A stretch of 64,000 nucleotides of DNA from Faecalicatena faecalis (lineage in GTDB: Bacteria > Bacillota > Clostridia > Lachnospirales > Lachnospiraceae): contig NZ_JABACJ020000002.1 of assembly GCF_012524165.2 (NCBI RefSeq), positions 332,813 to 396,812 of the forward strand, given 5' to 3'. The notes under the pieces are model-generated. The model searched no databases and was not told where the DNA came from. It was given only the letters and a program-made list of their open reading frames with translations. Positions 8,849 through 17,436 of the stretch are shown piece by piece. The position numbers and the translations under genes are program-made. Each line of letters opens with the position of its first letter. The stretch's first letter is position 1.

Positions 8849-10420
8849 ATGAAAATACCATTAAATGTACTACTGTATCAGCTTTCACCGAACAGCATTT
8901 ACGAATCCCAGAATATTGACCTTTCCAAAGGCATTGACGGAATCAAACTTTTTGACGAAGACGATGCAGGAGACTCAGATAAAAACTATATCTATATGGG
9001 GTCTGAGGAAATGTTCCGTACATATTCCCCCCTGCTTTTAAGTCAGCAGCAGCTGTCTCCCTGCTCTTTTTTATGTGTTACGTCAGATGAAAGTCTTCAC
9101 CTGGAAAGTTTTCCAAAAGATTTATCCCTGATTCTTTTATATAAAAAAGAATCTTTTTCATCTATTTTTAATTTAATCGTTAATATTTTTCTGGATTTTA
9201 GAACCTGGCATAAAGATTTTCATCTGGAACTTCTTCGAAATGCCTCTATGCAGAGGCTTCTGGATATGAGTCAGGACTATCTTGTACATCCTGCCATTGT
9301 TCTGGACCGAAATTATTCCGTTCTTGGCTATGTCCGTAATCCTGACTGTGACATCCCTCTGATGGATACCATTTTATCCGACGGCTATATTACACCGCAG
9401 ACGATGACAAGCCTTTACCAGAATGGGCTGATGTCCCCTTCACAGAATAGTACGAATCCCTATATCAATTACTATTGCCTGTCATCCAGGGAGTGCTATT
9501 ACAGTATGATGTACCGGTTTTATTCGAACAATCATGAAGTTGGCTATATGCTGGTCTTCCGGTGCAGTGTTCATCCAAAGACCAATTATCTGTATCTTAT
9601 GAATGCCGTTGCAGATAATCTTCAGCTTTACTTCCAGCAGGAGCGTTACCAGAACCGTTCTACTTCGGACATGTACGAATCCTTCCTGTCAGAAATCATG
9701 GAACATCCGGATTTGGAAGACAAGCAGTATCAAGACCAGATCAGCTACATCCCCGGGTTATCTATGAACGGATATTTTCTTCTGGCAAAGGTAGAATATA
9801 ATAATCAGATCGAATTACCTTATACTTTTGCGTGCTGGAACATTCGAAACTCCATTTCGCAGCTAAGACCTTTCATCTGCCAGAATAGTATGTATGTCCT
9901 GCGGATTTTATCTGACGGAAAGGATTTTTCCACATTTTTAAACACAGAAGAAGAACAGCTTTTCCTGAAATGTTTTCATGGACAGCCTATCACCTGTGGA
10001 ATCAGCGGCGCCTTTTTCTCACTCAAGGACTTACAGACAGCAGCAATACAGTGTAAAGAAACACTTTTACTTGGGAAAGCAGGCTGTGAACATACAAACA
10101 AGTTCTATAATTTTGCAGACTACCATACCCACTATCTGCTAAAAGAACTGAAGCAGCATGTACCGATGAAAATGATGTCCTCACCATGCTATACGATTCT
10201 GAAGCAGTATGACATAGAGCACCATACTGATTTATGTGATGTTTTTATGCAGTATTTGAAAAATGGAAGAAATATTAATCAGACATCCTCTGCTACATTC
10301 ATGCATCGGAATACAGTTTTAAATAAAATCAAAAAGGCAACACAGATCATGCACAATGATTTTGAAGATTCTCAGATGCTTGTGGCATTTATCCTGTCTT
10401 ACCTGAACGATCATATATAA
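8849..10420 (+). CDS. PucR/CdaR-type transcriptional regulator
   Basis: A 523-residue protein whose C-terminus (about 470-515) has the PucR-type helix-turn-helix with NINQTSSATFMHRNTVLNKI. This is preceded by a GGDEF-like degenerate region as in CdaR proteins. The N-terminal half contains a sensory-looking stretch (HPAIVLDRNYSVLGYV, near residue 150) like a PAS/GAF domain. It is divergent from the formate operon and a natural candidate to control it, possibly in response to a purine, sugar acid or formate-related signal; the ligand is not evident. The start follows AAGGAGCTGTAAC. Confidence 0.75.
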   Translation: MKIPLNVLLYQLSPNSIYESQNIDLSKGIDGIKLFDEDDAGDSDKNYIYMGSEEMFRTYSPLLLSQQQLSPCSFLCVTSDESLHLESFPKDLSLILLYKKESFSSIFNLIVNIFLDFRTWHKDFHLELLRNASMQRLLDMSQDYLVHPAIVLDRNYSVLGYVRNPDCDIPLMDTILSDGYITPQTMTSLYQNGLMSPSQNSTNPYINYYCLSSRECYYSMMYRFYSNNHEVGYMLVFRCSVHPKTNYLYLMNAVADNLQLYFQQERYQNRSTSDMYESFLSEIMEHPDLEDKQYQDQISYIPGLSMNGYFLLAKVEYNNQIELPYTFACWNIRNSISQLRPFICQNSMYVLRILSDGKDFSTFLNTEEEQLFLKCFHGQPITCGISGAFFSLKDLQTAAIQCKETLLLGKAGCEHTNKFYNFADYHTHYLLKELKQHVPMKMMSSPCYTILKQYDIEHHTDLCDVFMQYLKNGRNINQTSSATFMHRNTVLNKIKKATQIMHNDFEDSQMLVAFILSYLNDHI

Positions 10421-10442
10421 AATGAAAAGAAAGGAATTGCGT

Positions 10443-11093
10443 ATGAGTACATATATGCTTGATACTTTAAAACAGATTGCCTCCGCAATGGCGGTACAAT
10501 TCGGATCTGAATGTGAGGTTGTTATTCATGATTTATCCCGGAGCGCTTCCAACTGCTCAATTGTCCATATTGAAAACGGGCATGTTTCCGGCCGTAAACT
10601 GGGCGATGGTCCGTCAAAGGCTATCCTTTCCGCCATCCATCATCACGAGGGACGCCTAAAGGATAAGCTTTCTTATCTTACCAAGACAGATGATGGACAC
10701 ATTCTAAAATCCAGCACCGTCTATATTCATGATGAAGATTTGGTTGTACGTTATATCTTATCCATTAATTATGATGTGACCAATCTCCTTGCCCTGGAAA
10801 AATCTATACAGTCTTTAGCCCACTGCCCGGATGAACTTCATTCGGAAGACAGTACAAAAGATCCGAAACATATCACCCATGATGTCAACCAGCTTCTGGA
10901 CGAGCTGATCGAACAGTCTGTGGCCATGGTCGGAACCCCGCTTCCCCTTATGAGTAAAGAGGAAAAAATAAAAGCGATTAATTTCCTGAATGATGCCGGA
11001 GCATTTCTTATTACCAAATCTGGTGATAAGATTGCAAAATACTTCGGCATATCAAAATACACTCTTTACAGCTACGTAGATATTAACAAATAA
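10443..11093 (+). CDS. YheO-like PAS and helix-turn-helix regulator (DauR family)
   Basis: A 216-residue protein with an N-terminal YheO-like PAS domain (CEVVIHDLS, IENGHVSGRKLGDG) and a C-terminal helix-turn-helix (AKYFGISKYTLYSYVD). An ATG 21 bases earlier (10422) is in frame, but AAAGGA lies between the two, so 10443 is the better start. It follows the PucR-like gene by about 20 bases, so the two form a regulatory pair. DauR in Pseudomonas controls D-arginine catabolism; the role here is unknown. Confidence 0.8.
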   Translation: MSTYMLDTLKQIASAMAVQFGSECEVVIHDLSRSASNCSIVHIENGHVSGRKLGDGPSKAILSAIHHHEGRLKDKLSYLTKTDDGHILKSSTVYIHDEDLVVRYILSINYDVTNLLALEKSIQSLAHCPDELHSEDSTKDPKHITHDVNQLLDELIEQSVAMVGTPLPLMSKEEKIKAINFLNDAGAFLITKSGDKIAKYFGISKYTLYSYVDINK

Positions 11094-11275
11094 AGGGGCA
11101 GGAGGCGGTGATCAACCGCCGTCTTCTGATCCTTCTGTTTTTCCCTGGTTCTTCGTCATTTTCCTTGATTGCTATCATCCCATTATAAAAGCCTTCCATA
11201 TATCCGATGATCTATCCCCTTTTCTTCTCATCACACCTATAAAATTCACCCATAGTTGTACTGCTGCCAGCTATG

Positions 11276-11320
11276 ATTAGCAGAGAGCGCGGACACTTTT
11301 GGTCCGCTCTCTCTGCTAAT
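11276..11320. terminator. Strong bidirectional terminator after the YheO-like gene
   Basis: ATTAGCAGAGAG...GCGGAC at 11276-11293 pairs with GTCCGC...TCTCTCTGCTAAT at 11301-11320 around CACTTTTG, followed on the plus strand by CAGAATTTTT. The minus-strand small gene at 11316 has its stop codon inside this stem. The 180 bases before it (11094-11275) hold only a short GGCGGT/ACCGCC hairpin and no gene I can support. Confidence 0.8.
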
Positions 11321-11462
11321 CAGAATTTTTCTGCCACTTTTTTATCAACCCAATCACAATAACTGCGACTATAATTCCCAGTGTAATTTTATTACTTAAT
11401 AAAAAGAGAAAGAGAAATACAAATATCACAAATAATAAAATCAGTAAAAACAAAATTTTCAT
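11316..11462 (-). CDS. Small hydrophobic membrane protein (48 residues)
   Basis: An uninterrupted 48-codon frame with GAGGAGG shortly upstream of the ATG. Residues 3-22 are almost all I/L/V/F, a second hydrophobic stretch follows (about 28-40), and it ends in a basic tail (KKWQKNSD). It lies 36 bases downstream of the lipoprotein gene on the same strand, so the two are likely co-transcribed. It resembles small membrane stress proteins in size only; I assign no function. Confidence 0.65.
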   Translation of the reverse strand: MKILFLLILLFVIFVFLFLFLLSNKITLGIIVAVIVIGLIKKWQKNSD

Positions 11463-11498
11463 AACATTATCCCTCCTCGATGAAACAAATCAATTGAT

Positions 11499-12059
11499 CT
11501 ATGATTCCACTTTCAATGACAGACTTCCTGTGAAGTTGTCGCCTTTCAATACTATAAAATTGTCTCCTGCCGGCATCGTAAAATCGTAGACACCATTTCC
11601 GTTTTCTTCTGTAATCTTATGTACTTCTTTCTCCCCGGAAATAATATGGTCCTCCATGCTGCTCAGCCAGTATAAGGTCACTGTGCCGGACTGAATATTA
11701 AGTGAATAAGTTGCTTTCAAGGCGTTTCCCTTCTCACGGTCTACCAAAGTGCCTCCGAAAATATATTCTTTTCCATGAAACTGATGATATTCAGCTTCAT
11801 AGTTCCCCACATAATCATCTACCCCAAGTTCCCGTTTTCCTGTCAGATCCCGATCTTTTGTAATGGAATATTTGCTGATTGATCCAACCCAGTCATTGAA
11901 CTCATCCTTTATCCCTTCTTTTAGTTCTTCCAGTTCACTTTTTATACCGTCTTTATTATCCTCAAACTCCTTAAGGAGCCCGCTGCCCAGTTCTGAACAT
12001 CCTGTGAGACATATACTCAGCGACAGCATCAGTAAGAATATTGAAATCCATTTACGCAT
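11499..12059 (-). CDS. Predicted lipoprotein of unknown function
   Basis: A 186-residue protein with a signal peptide and lipobox ending at Cys21 (SICLTGC), so it is probably anchored on the outer face of the membrane. A charged helical stretch (ELEELKEGIKDEF) follows, then a beta-rich domain with TYSLNIQSGTVTLYWLSS and a C-terminus ending SLSLKVES. Three ATGs stand in a row; the third (12059) has the best spacing from GGAGGG. It probably forms a transcription unit with the 48-residue membrane protein. No named family is recognised. Confidence 0.75.
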   Translation of the reverse strand: MRKWISIFLLMLSLSICLTGCSELGSGLLKEFEDNKDGIKSELEELKEGIKDEFNDWVGSISKYSITKDRDLTGKRELGVDDYVGNYEAEYHQFHGKEYIFGGTLVDREKGNALKATYSLNIQSGTVTLYWLSSMEDHIISGEKEVHKITEENGNGVYDFTMPAGDNFIVLKGDNFTGSLSLKVES

Positions 12060-12276
12060 CATCATCCCTCCTGACAGTCCGTTTCATATCTATACACCAT
12101 CCTTTCCTGCTCTTTATTTGACTGTATTATATCCAGCCCTTCCCTTGAAATCAACAAATGTGACATATCGTAAATAATGTTACAGTTCTCACACACTATC
12201 CGCAAAATCATGTCCCTGGTGCTTTTCATCTTTCATGCGTCCTGAATTCATGGTACTATAGTAGCGAGGTGATTCC

Positions 12277-13671
12277 ATGAAAAAAAATAGTGAAATGTAT
12301 CAACTTGTTTATGAATATTATGAAACCAGAATTTTACTCGGATTTTATACCTGCCATGATAAACTGCCCTCTATTCCCAAAATCTGTGAAATCTTTCATT
12401 TCGCACCGGTTACGGTCCATACGGCCTTATCCCTTTTGGAAAAAAACGGTTACATAAAACTCTCCGCCCGCAGGACAGCAGAGGTTGTTTTTGATGCCAG
12501 TCCTGAAATACTGCGTCAGAATGCCTTTGATTATTTCATTGTACGACGTCAGGGTGTCATCCAAATTGCCAAATCCGGTGCTCTTTTATTAGAGCCCCTA
12601 TGGATAGAAGGCCTGAGAAGATGGAGCGACGAGGAGTGGAGCGCCCTTTTTGAGGGAATTTTGACCTTCCCTCAAACCCCGTTGTCCAGTCCGGTGGAAT
12701 TTTATCTGTTTGCAATCAACGCACTCAACAACCGACTGGCACTCAATCTCCTTTGGGAAGTCATCCGCTATCTCCGCTTTCCATATCTGGCGAACGGGAT
12801 GGAAACATTTTCTGAATTACAGGAAATGGACAGCCTGACCAAGGATGAGGCCATCGCGCTCTTCAAAAAAGACGCCAAATCTACTTATCTGTGGACTTCA
12901 CAGAGGCTCTTTCATTTTCTGGATGAAGCTGCCTTAGAAACGTCCTGCGATACCAAGGAGCAGATTCCTTTCTCCTGGAATATTTACCGGCAGAGGCCCC
13001 AGCTGCGTTACTCGCTTTCCTCCCGGCTCATCCGCGAGATCATGCAGGGAAAATATCCAGAGGGCACTTATCTACCGTCCCTTTCCCAAATGGTAAAATT
13101 GTATGGAGTTCCCATGATGACAGTGCGCCGTGCCTTGGAAATCCTAGAAGAGTTTGGATTTACAAAGTCTTACCATGGAAAAGGAACGCAAGTCTATATC
13201 CGTCCGGTGGAACTCGACTTTACCAAATCTCCTATCCAGGAGGGCTGCAGATTCTATCTCGACAGTCTGCAGATTCTTGCGCTGACCATACGAGGGATTT
13301 CCTTTCATACATGGACCCATGCTGCATCTAAAAAAAAGGAGGCTTTACTGGAAAAATTGTCTTTCCTTTTATCTGAAAAAAAGTGCAGCCTCTGTATTGA
13401 ATCCTGCCTGATCTTCATTGAACAGGAAAGTACGCTTCCTATGGTACAGGAATGCTACACAAGGCTCAGGGAACTTTTGACCTGGGGTTATCCCCTGACG
13501 CTGGCAAGATTCAAGAGACAGAACATGGATGAGAAATATGAAACCAGCATTACCAGTATTATCCAATGCCTGACAGAAAAAAGCCCTGAGAAATTCTCTG
13601 CTGCCCTGGAAACACTTCTTCTGGAAGAAGAAAAATATTCCCGCCAATTCTGGACCCCCTATATCAACTAA
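12277..13671 (+). CDS. Transcriptional regulator with two GntR-type helix-turn-helix domains
   Basis: A 464-residue protein. The first winged helix lies at about residues 5-75 (KLPSIPKICEIFHFAPVTVH) and the second at about 250-310 (YLPSLSQMVKLYGVPMMTVR), each with the GntR L-P-S and V-R/H-A-L spacing. Between them is an alpha-helical region of about 170 residues, and another helical region follows the second domain. Ordinary GntR proteins have one such domain. It precedes a solute-binding protein and a histidine kinase, so it may respond to a nutrient sensed by that pair. Confidence 0.8.
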   Translation: MKKNSEMYQLVYEYYETRILLGFYTCHDKLPSIPKICEIFHFAPVTVHTALSLLEKNGYIKLSARRTAEVVFDASPEILRQNAFDYFIVRRQGVIQIAKSGALLLEPLWIEGLRRWSDEEWSALFEGILTFPQTPLSSPVEFYLFAINALNNRLALNLLWEVIRYLRFPYLANGMETFSELQEMDSLTKDEAIALFKKDAKSTYLWTSQRLFHFLDEAALETSCDTKEQIPFSWNIYRQRPQLRYSLSSRLIREIMQGKYPEGTYLPSLSQMVKLYGVPMMTVRRALEILEEFGFTKSYHGKGTQVYIRPVELDFTKSPIQEGCRFYLDSLQILALTIRGISFHTWTHAASKKKEALLEKLSFLLSEKKCSLCIESCLIFIEQESTLPMVQECYTRLRELLTWGYPLTLARFKRQNMDEKYETSITSIIQCLTEKSPEKFSAALETLLLEEEKYSRQFWTPYIN

Positions 13672-13683
13672 TATCCACTTTAG

Positions 13684-13711
13684 AGGTATCACAATTTGTG
13701 GTACCTTTTTT
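13684..13711 (+). terminator. Terminator after the double-GntR regulator
   Basis: GGTATCACA and TGTGGTACC form an imperfect 9-bp stem around a short loop, followed by TTTTTT. It separates the regulator from the solute-binding protein gene. The following stretch holds a plausible promoter (TTGTTT near 13751, TGTTACAAT near 13771) for the next two genes. Confidence 0.75.
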
Positions 13712-13832
13712 CATTTTATCAACTCTGTTCACATTAGTGTCAAATTTCCTTGTTTTCATCCTGCTTACATGTTACAATGAAAAAAATGAACGGATTTAGC
13801 ATACGTATAAACACGGATAGGGGAGAATATCA

Positions 13833-15122
13833 TTGAAAGTAAAGCGCATAATCCCTGGTCTTCTGGCATTCCTGATCACAGCAGGAACACTGGGCGGCTG
13901 CATGGGCAACAAAAAAGAAACTATGGTGATCGACCTCAATACAAAACCATTGAGCCCAGAGGTTTCCTTGACCTTCTTCGGTTTTAAATATGAAGCGCTC
14001 AACGTTATGGCGATTGAGCATACCCTTCATCATTTCATGGATGAATACCCGGCCATCACGATTTCTTACGACGGCATTAAGACCCCGGAATACTTTGAAG
14101 TGCTGGAAAAGCGCCTCTCCACCGGCAATGGAAATGATATTTTCATGATCGATCACGAGCGTGTACAAAAGTTTGCAAAGCAAGGATATCTGGCTGATCT
14201 ATCCGATCTTTCGACCCTGGACAATTTTAGCGGCCTTGCAAAGAGCCAGATGTCTGTCGGCGGTACCATAGATTATCTGCCAACCTCGATCTCCGCCTTC
14301 GGACTTTACTGCAACCTTGATCTATTAGAGGAACACGGACAAAAGATTCCTTCCAACCTGTCAGAACTTAAAGATGTATGTGATTATTTTGTTTCCACGG
14401 GAATCACTCCCATTGTTGCCAATAATGACATCTCTCTTAAGACCGCAGCTATCGGCATAAGCCTGCTCCCCATCTATCAGCAGGATGATCCGAAAGCTGC
14501 CCTCGACCGTTTAAACAGCAGCCCGGATCAACTGGCTCAGACTTTTCGCCCTGGCTTTAAGTTAGTAGAACAAATGCTGCATAAAGGCTGGGTAGACCCG
14601 TCGGAAGCGCTTGAAACCTCAAAGACCAAGGATGACCTGGCCCTATTCTCCAAAGGAGAACGCCCTTTTATGCTGACTGGAGCCTGGGCAGTGCCGCGGC
14701 TTCGGGATCTGAACCCTGATCTGAACTTTGAAGTGCGTCCCTATCCGATTCTAAGCGATGGCAGTGTCCTTGTCATCAATGTGGACACCCGCATCAGCGT
14801 GAATGCTGCCAGTCCTCACCTGGATGAAGCCAAAAAGTTCGTAGAATATCTGACTCAGAGTGATTCCATGTGGGAATTTGTGAACAGCCAGAGCTCTTTC
14901 AGCCCTTTAAAGGAAAACCGGCTGGCAGAGGATCAAGCCATCCAGTCCCTCGGACCTTATCTGAACAATGGTTACAGTGTCATTGGTTCCGACGACAATC
15001 TGAACTGCCCTCTCTGGGAGATTTCCCGGAAATGTATCCTAGGGATGCTCAATGGCGATGATGCCGACAGAGCAGTATCTCATATGGAAGAATTGATTGC
15101 CGAATGGAGTGCAACAAATTAG
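13833..15122 (+). CDS. Extracellular solute-binding lipoprotein (ABC sugar-binding type)
   Basis: A 429-residue family 1 solute-binding protein with a lipoprotein signal (TAGTLGGC, Cys23). Family features are the LTFFGFKY start of the mature domain, HHFMDEYPAITISYDG, a GAWAVPRL ligand-site region and EAKKFVEYLTQ near the C-terminus. The start codon is TTG, with GGGGAGAATATCA upstream. No permease or ATPase genes lie nearby. Instead a histidine kinase follows 12 bases later, so the protein may present a ligand to the kinase or share an ABC transporter encoded elsewhere. Confidence 0.85.
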   Translation: MKVKRIIPGLLAFLITAGTLGGCMGNKKETMVIDLNTKPLSPEVSLTFFGFKYEALNVMAIEHTLHHFMDEYPAITISYDGIKTPEYFEVLEKRLSTGNGNDIFMIDHERVQKFAKQGYLADLSDLSTLDNFSGLAKSQMSVGGTIDYLPTSISAFGLYCNLDLLEEHGQKIPSNLSELKDVCDYFVSTGITPIVANNDISLKTAAIGISLLPIYQQDDPKAALDRLNSSPDQLAQTFRPGFKLVEQMLHKGWVDPSEALETSKTKDDLALFSKGERPFMLTGAWAVPRLRDLNPDLNFEVRPYPILSDGSVLVINVDTRISVNAASPHLDEAKKFVEYLTQSDSMWEFVNSQSSFSPLKENRLAEDQAIQSLGPYLNNGYSVIGSDDNLNCPLWEISRKCILGMLNGDDADRAVSHMEELIAEWSATN

Positions 15123-15134
15123 GAGTGTAGCAAA

Positions 15135-17249
15135 ATGAAGGCTAAATACAAAAACAGAGGATGGTTCCTCATCATCCTTTCCATTATCATCCTCCTTATC
15201 AGTGGATTTTTCTATCTTAGGAGCGTACAACGTTCTCTCTGGGAAAAGTCCCTCACAGATATTCTGGAGGTGACCACGCAGGGACGCCATGCATTGGATA
15301 CCTACATTGAAAAAGACATGGAAATGCTCAGCTTAATCGTCGCAGAAGCTGCTGCCCAAGATCCCCAAAATGAGGAGGCGCTGTCTCAGTGCATGAAATC
15401 AAGCGGCACGTCAGATTCCTCTTATATCTGTGTCAACCTGGATTCGGGAATGCTCTACACAGGCTTTTTAAATAGGGGCTATTCTTTGAACGATGAACAG
15501 CTTGCCATGCTTTCTGTGCTACAGGGAAAAGGCATCCGGGAGCCATTTCTGGATGGCCGAACCGGTGTCTGGACGCTTGGTTATTATGAAACATTCACCT
15601 GGCCTGATGGAACGAAGGGACTGGTTCAAAAAACACAGCCTCTTTCTGAAATCGCAGAGCGCTTTTCCCTCTCCTTTTATAATGATACCGGTTTCTCCTA
15701 TGTGGTGAATCAGGACGGCGATATCCTCCTGCGTTCCATGCACCGCAACAGTAACCGGACCTTTCACAACCTGTTCGATATCATTGACCTACAGGGCAAC
15801 GATGCGCAACAGGTCAAAGCCTTTGAATCGGCTCTGAAAGCTGGTAACAGAGGCGTTGCCCGCTTCTGGTATCAGGAAGAAGAATATATTTTCTGTTATG
15901 TTCCTATGAAGAACGCACCCGACTGGTATGTTGTATCCATAATCCCCAACCACGTCATCATGGAACAGGCTAACAGCATTGTGAAGGATTCTCAGGTTTT
16001 CCTGATTCTGATTCTGGGCGCTTCCGTCGTGATGGCCGCATTTTTCATCCTTTACCGCAATTCCACCCGCCAGATTCTACTGGCAGAGGAAAAAGCCCGC
16101 AAGGCCGCAGAAAGCGCTAATATTGCCAAGAGCCGCTTTTTGTCCAACATGTCCCACGATATCCGTACCCCCATGAATGCCGTGCTGGGCATGACAAATC
16201 TGGCGTTGGAACACATAGATGAACCTGACAGACTCCAGGGATATTTAGAGAATATCAATGTGTCTGGTCAGCTCTTAGTGGGCCTGATCAACGATATTCT
16301 GGATATGTCCAAGATTGAAAGTGGAAAAATGACTTTGAACATTGACACTGCTTCTCTCGATATGGTGCTGGAAAAGATCGTTAAAATCATTCAGCCGACA
16401 GCAGCAAAAAAGAATTTAAGTTTTGATATTCAGCTTCATAGAGTTGAGCATAAGACACTCTGTTTTGATGTCCTGCGTCTCAATCAGATCCTGATCAACC
16501 TGCTTTCCAATGCAGTGAAGTTTACCCCGGAAAATGGTTCCATCCGCATGGATATCACGGAATCCCCTTCCGAAAAGAAAGACCACGCACATCTGACTTT
16601 TTGTATTGCAGATACGGGAATCGGAATGAGCCAGGAATTTAAAGACCATATCTTCGACTCCTTCACAAGAGAACAAAATGACCATGTCAACAAAATCGAA
16701 GGCAGCGGCCTTGGAATGGCAATTTCTAAAATGATCGTGGATATGATGGAAGGCACCATCAAAGTGGACAGCGAGGCTGGAAAGGGGACCATCTTTACGG
16801 TCGATCTGGATTTCCTTATTCCCGATGAGATACCAATATTCCAGCCATCTGATGAGAAGATTAATCTGTCAGGCAGACACATCCTGCTTGCTGATGACAA
16901 CGCCATTAATCAGCAAATAGCTTATGAACTGCTGACCGAACTGGGTGCAATCGTCACAACTGCAGATGATGGACTTGTCTGCACACAGGAATTCGAGAAC
17001 TCCCCTGCCGGCTATTTCGATCTCATTCTGATGGATATTCAAATGCCGAATATGAACGGGTATGAAGCAACAGAAAAAATTCGGGAAATGGACCGCCCGG
17101 ATGCAGCCCAAATTCCCATCTTCGCCTTGACAGCAGACGCATTTGCAGAAGATATCGCTGCAGCAAAAAAGGCCGGGATGAACAGCCACCTGGCAAAACC
17201 ACTGGATATCCCGGGAATGATGCGGGAAATTCAGAAATATGTGAAGTAA
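15135..17249 (+). CDS. Hybrid sensor histidine kinase with C-terminal receiver domain
   Basis: A 704-residue membrane kinase. A transmembrane helix (residues 10-28) is followed by an extracellular dCache-like sensor to about 285 and a second helix (287-307). Then come the HisKA phospho-acceptor (SHDIRTPMN, His341), an ATPase domain (NQILINLLSNAVKFTPENG, DTGIGM, GSGLGMAI) and a receiver domain with its phospho-accepting aspartate at about 634 (LILMDIQMP). No HPt domain or DNA-binding output is fused or adjacent. It lies 12 bases after the solute-binding protein, so it probably senses that protein's ligand. Confidence 0.9.
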   Translation: MKAKYKNRGWFLIILSIIILLISGFFYLRSVQRSLWEKSLTDILEVTTQGRHALDTYIEKDMEMLSLIVAEAAAQDPQNEEALSQCMKSSGTSDSSYICVNLDSGMLYTGFLNRGYSLNDEQLAMLSVLQGKGIREPFLDGRTGVWTLGYYETFTWPDGTKGLVQKTQPLSEIAERFSLSFYNDTGFSYVVNQDGDILLRSMHRNSNRTFHNLFDIIDLQGNDAQQVKAFESALKAGNRGVARFWYQEEEYIFCYVPMKNAPDWYVVSIIPNHVIMEQANSIVKDSQVFLILILGASVVMAAFFILYRNSTRQILLAEEKARKAAESANIAKSRFLSNMSHDIRTPMNAVLGMTNLALEHIDEPDRLQGYLENINVSGQLLVGLINDILDMSKIESGKMTLNIDTASLDMVLEKIVKIIQPTAAKKNLSFDIQLHRVEHKTLCFDVLRLNQILINLLSNAVKFTPENGSIRMDITESPSEKKDHAHLTFCIADTGIGMSQEFKDHIFDSFTREQNDHVNKIEGSGLGMAISKMIVDMMEGTIKVDSEAGKGTIFTVDLDFLIPDEIPIFQPSDEKINLSGRHILLADDNAINQQIAYELLTELGAIVTTADDGLVCTQEFENSPAGYFDLILMDIQMPNMNGYEATEKIREMDRPDAAQIPIFALTADAFAEDIAAAKKAGMNSHLAKPLDIPGMMREIQKYVK

Positions 17250-17335
17250 TAAAGGGGCTGTCGCTTTAACGATGATATGCTCCCTTCTAGGTAGACAAGT
17301 TATCATACCCACAAACTGCTTTCTACAAGAAAACT

Positions 17336-17378
17336 GCCAGCGCAGGACAGAATTTCTTCCTCCCAGCTGGCCTTTTTC
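17336..17378 (+). terminator. Terminator downstream of the hybrid kinase
   Basis: GCCAGC at 17336-17341 pairs with GCTGGC at 17366-17371, followed by CTTTTTCC. It sits between convergent genes (kinase and alcohol dehydrogenase) and probably serves the plus-strand operon. Confidence 0.6.
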
Positions 17379-17436
17379 CTGCTTATCTTCACTTTTACAC
17401 TTAATCTGTCAATATCCCTTGTTTACATATCTTCTC

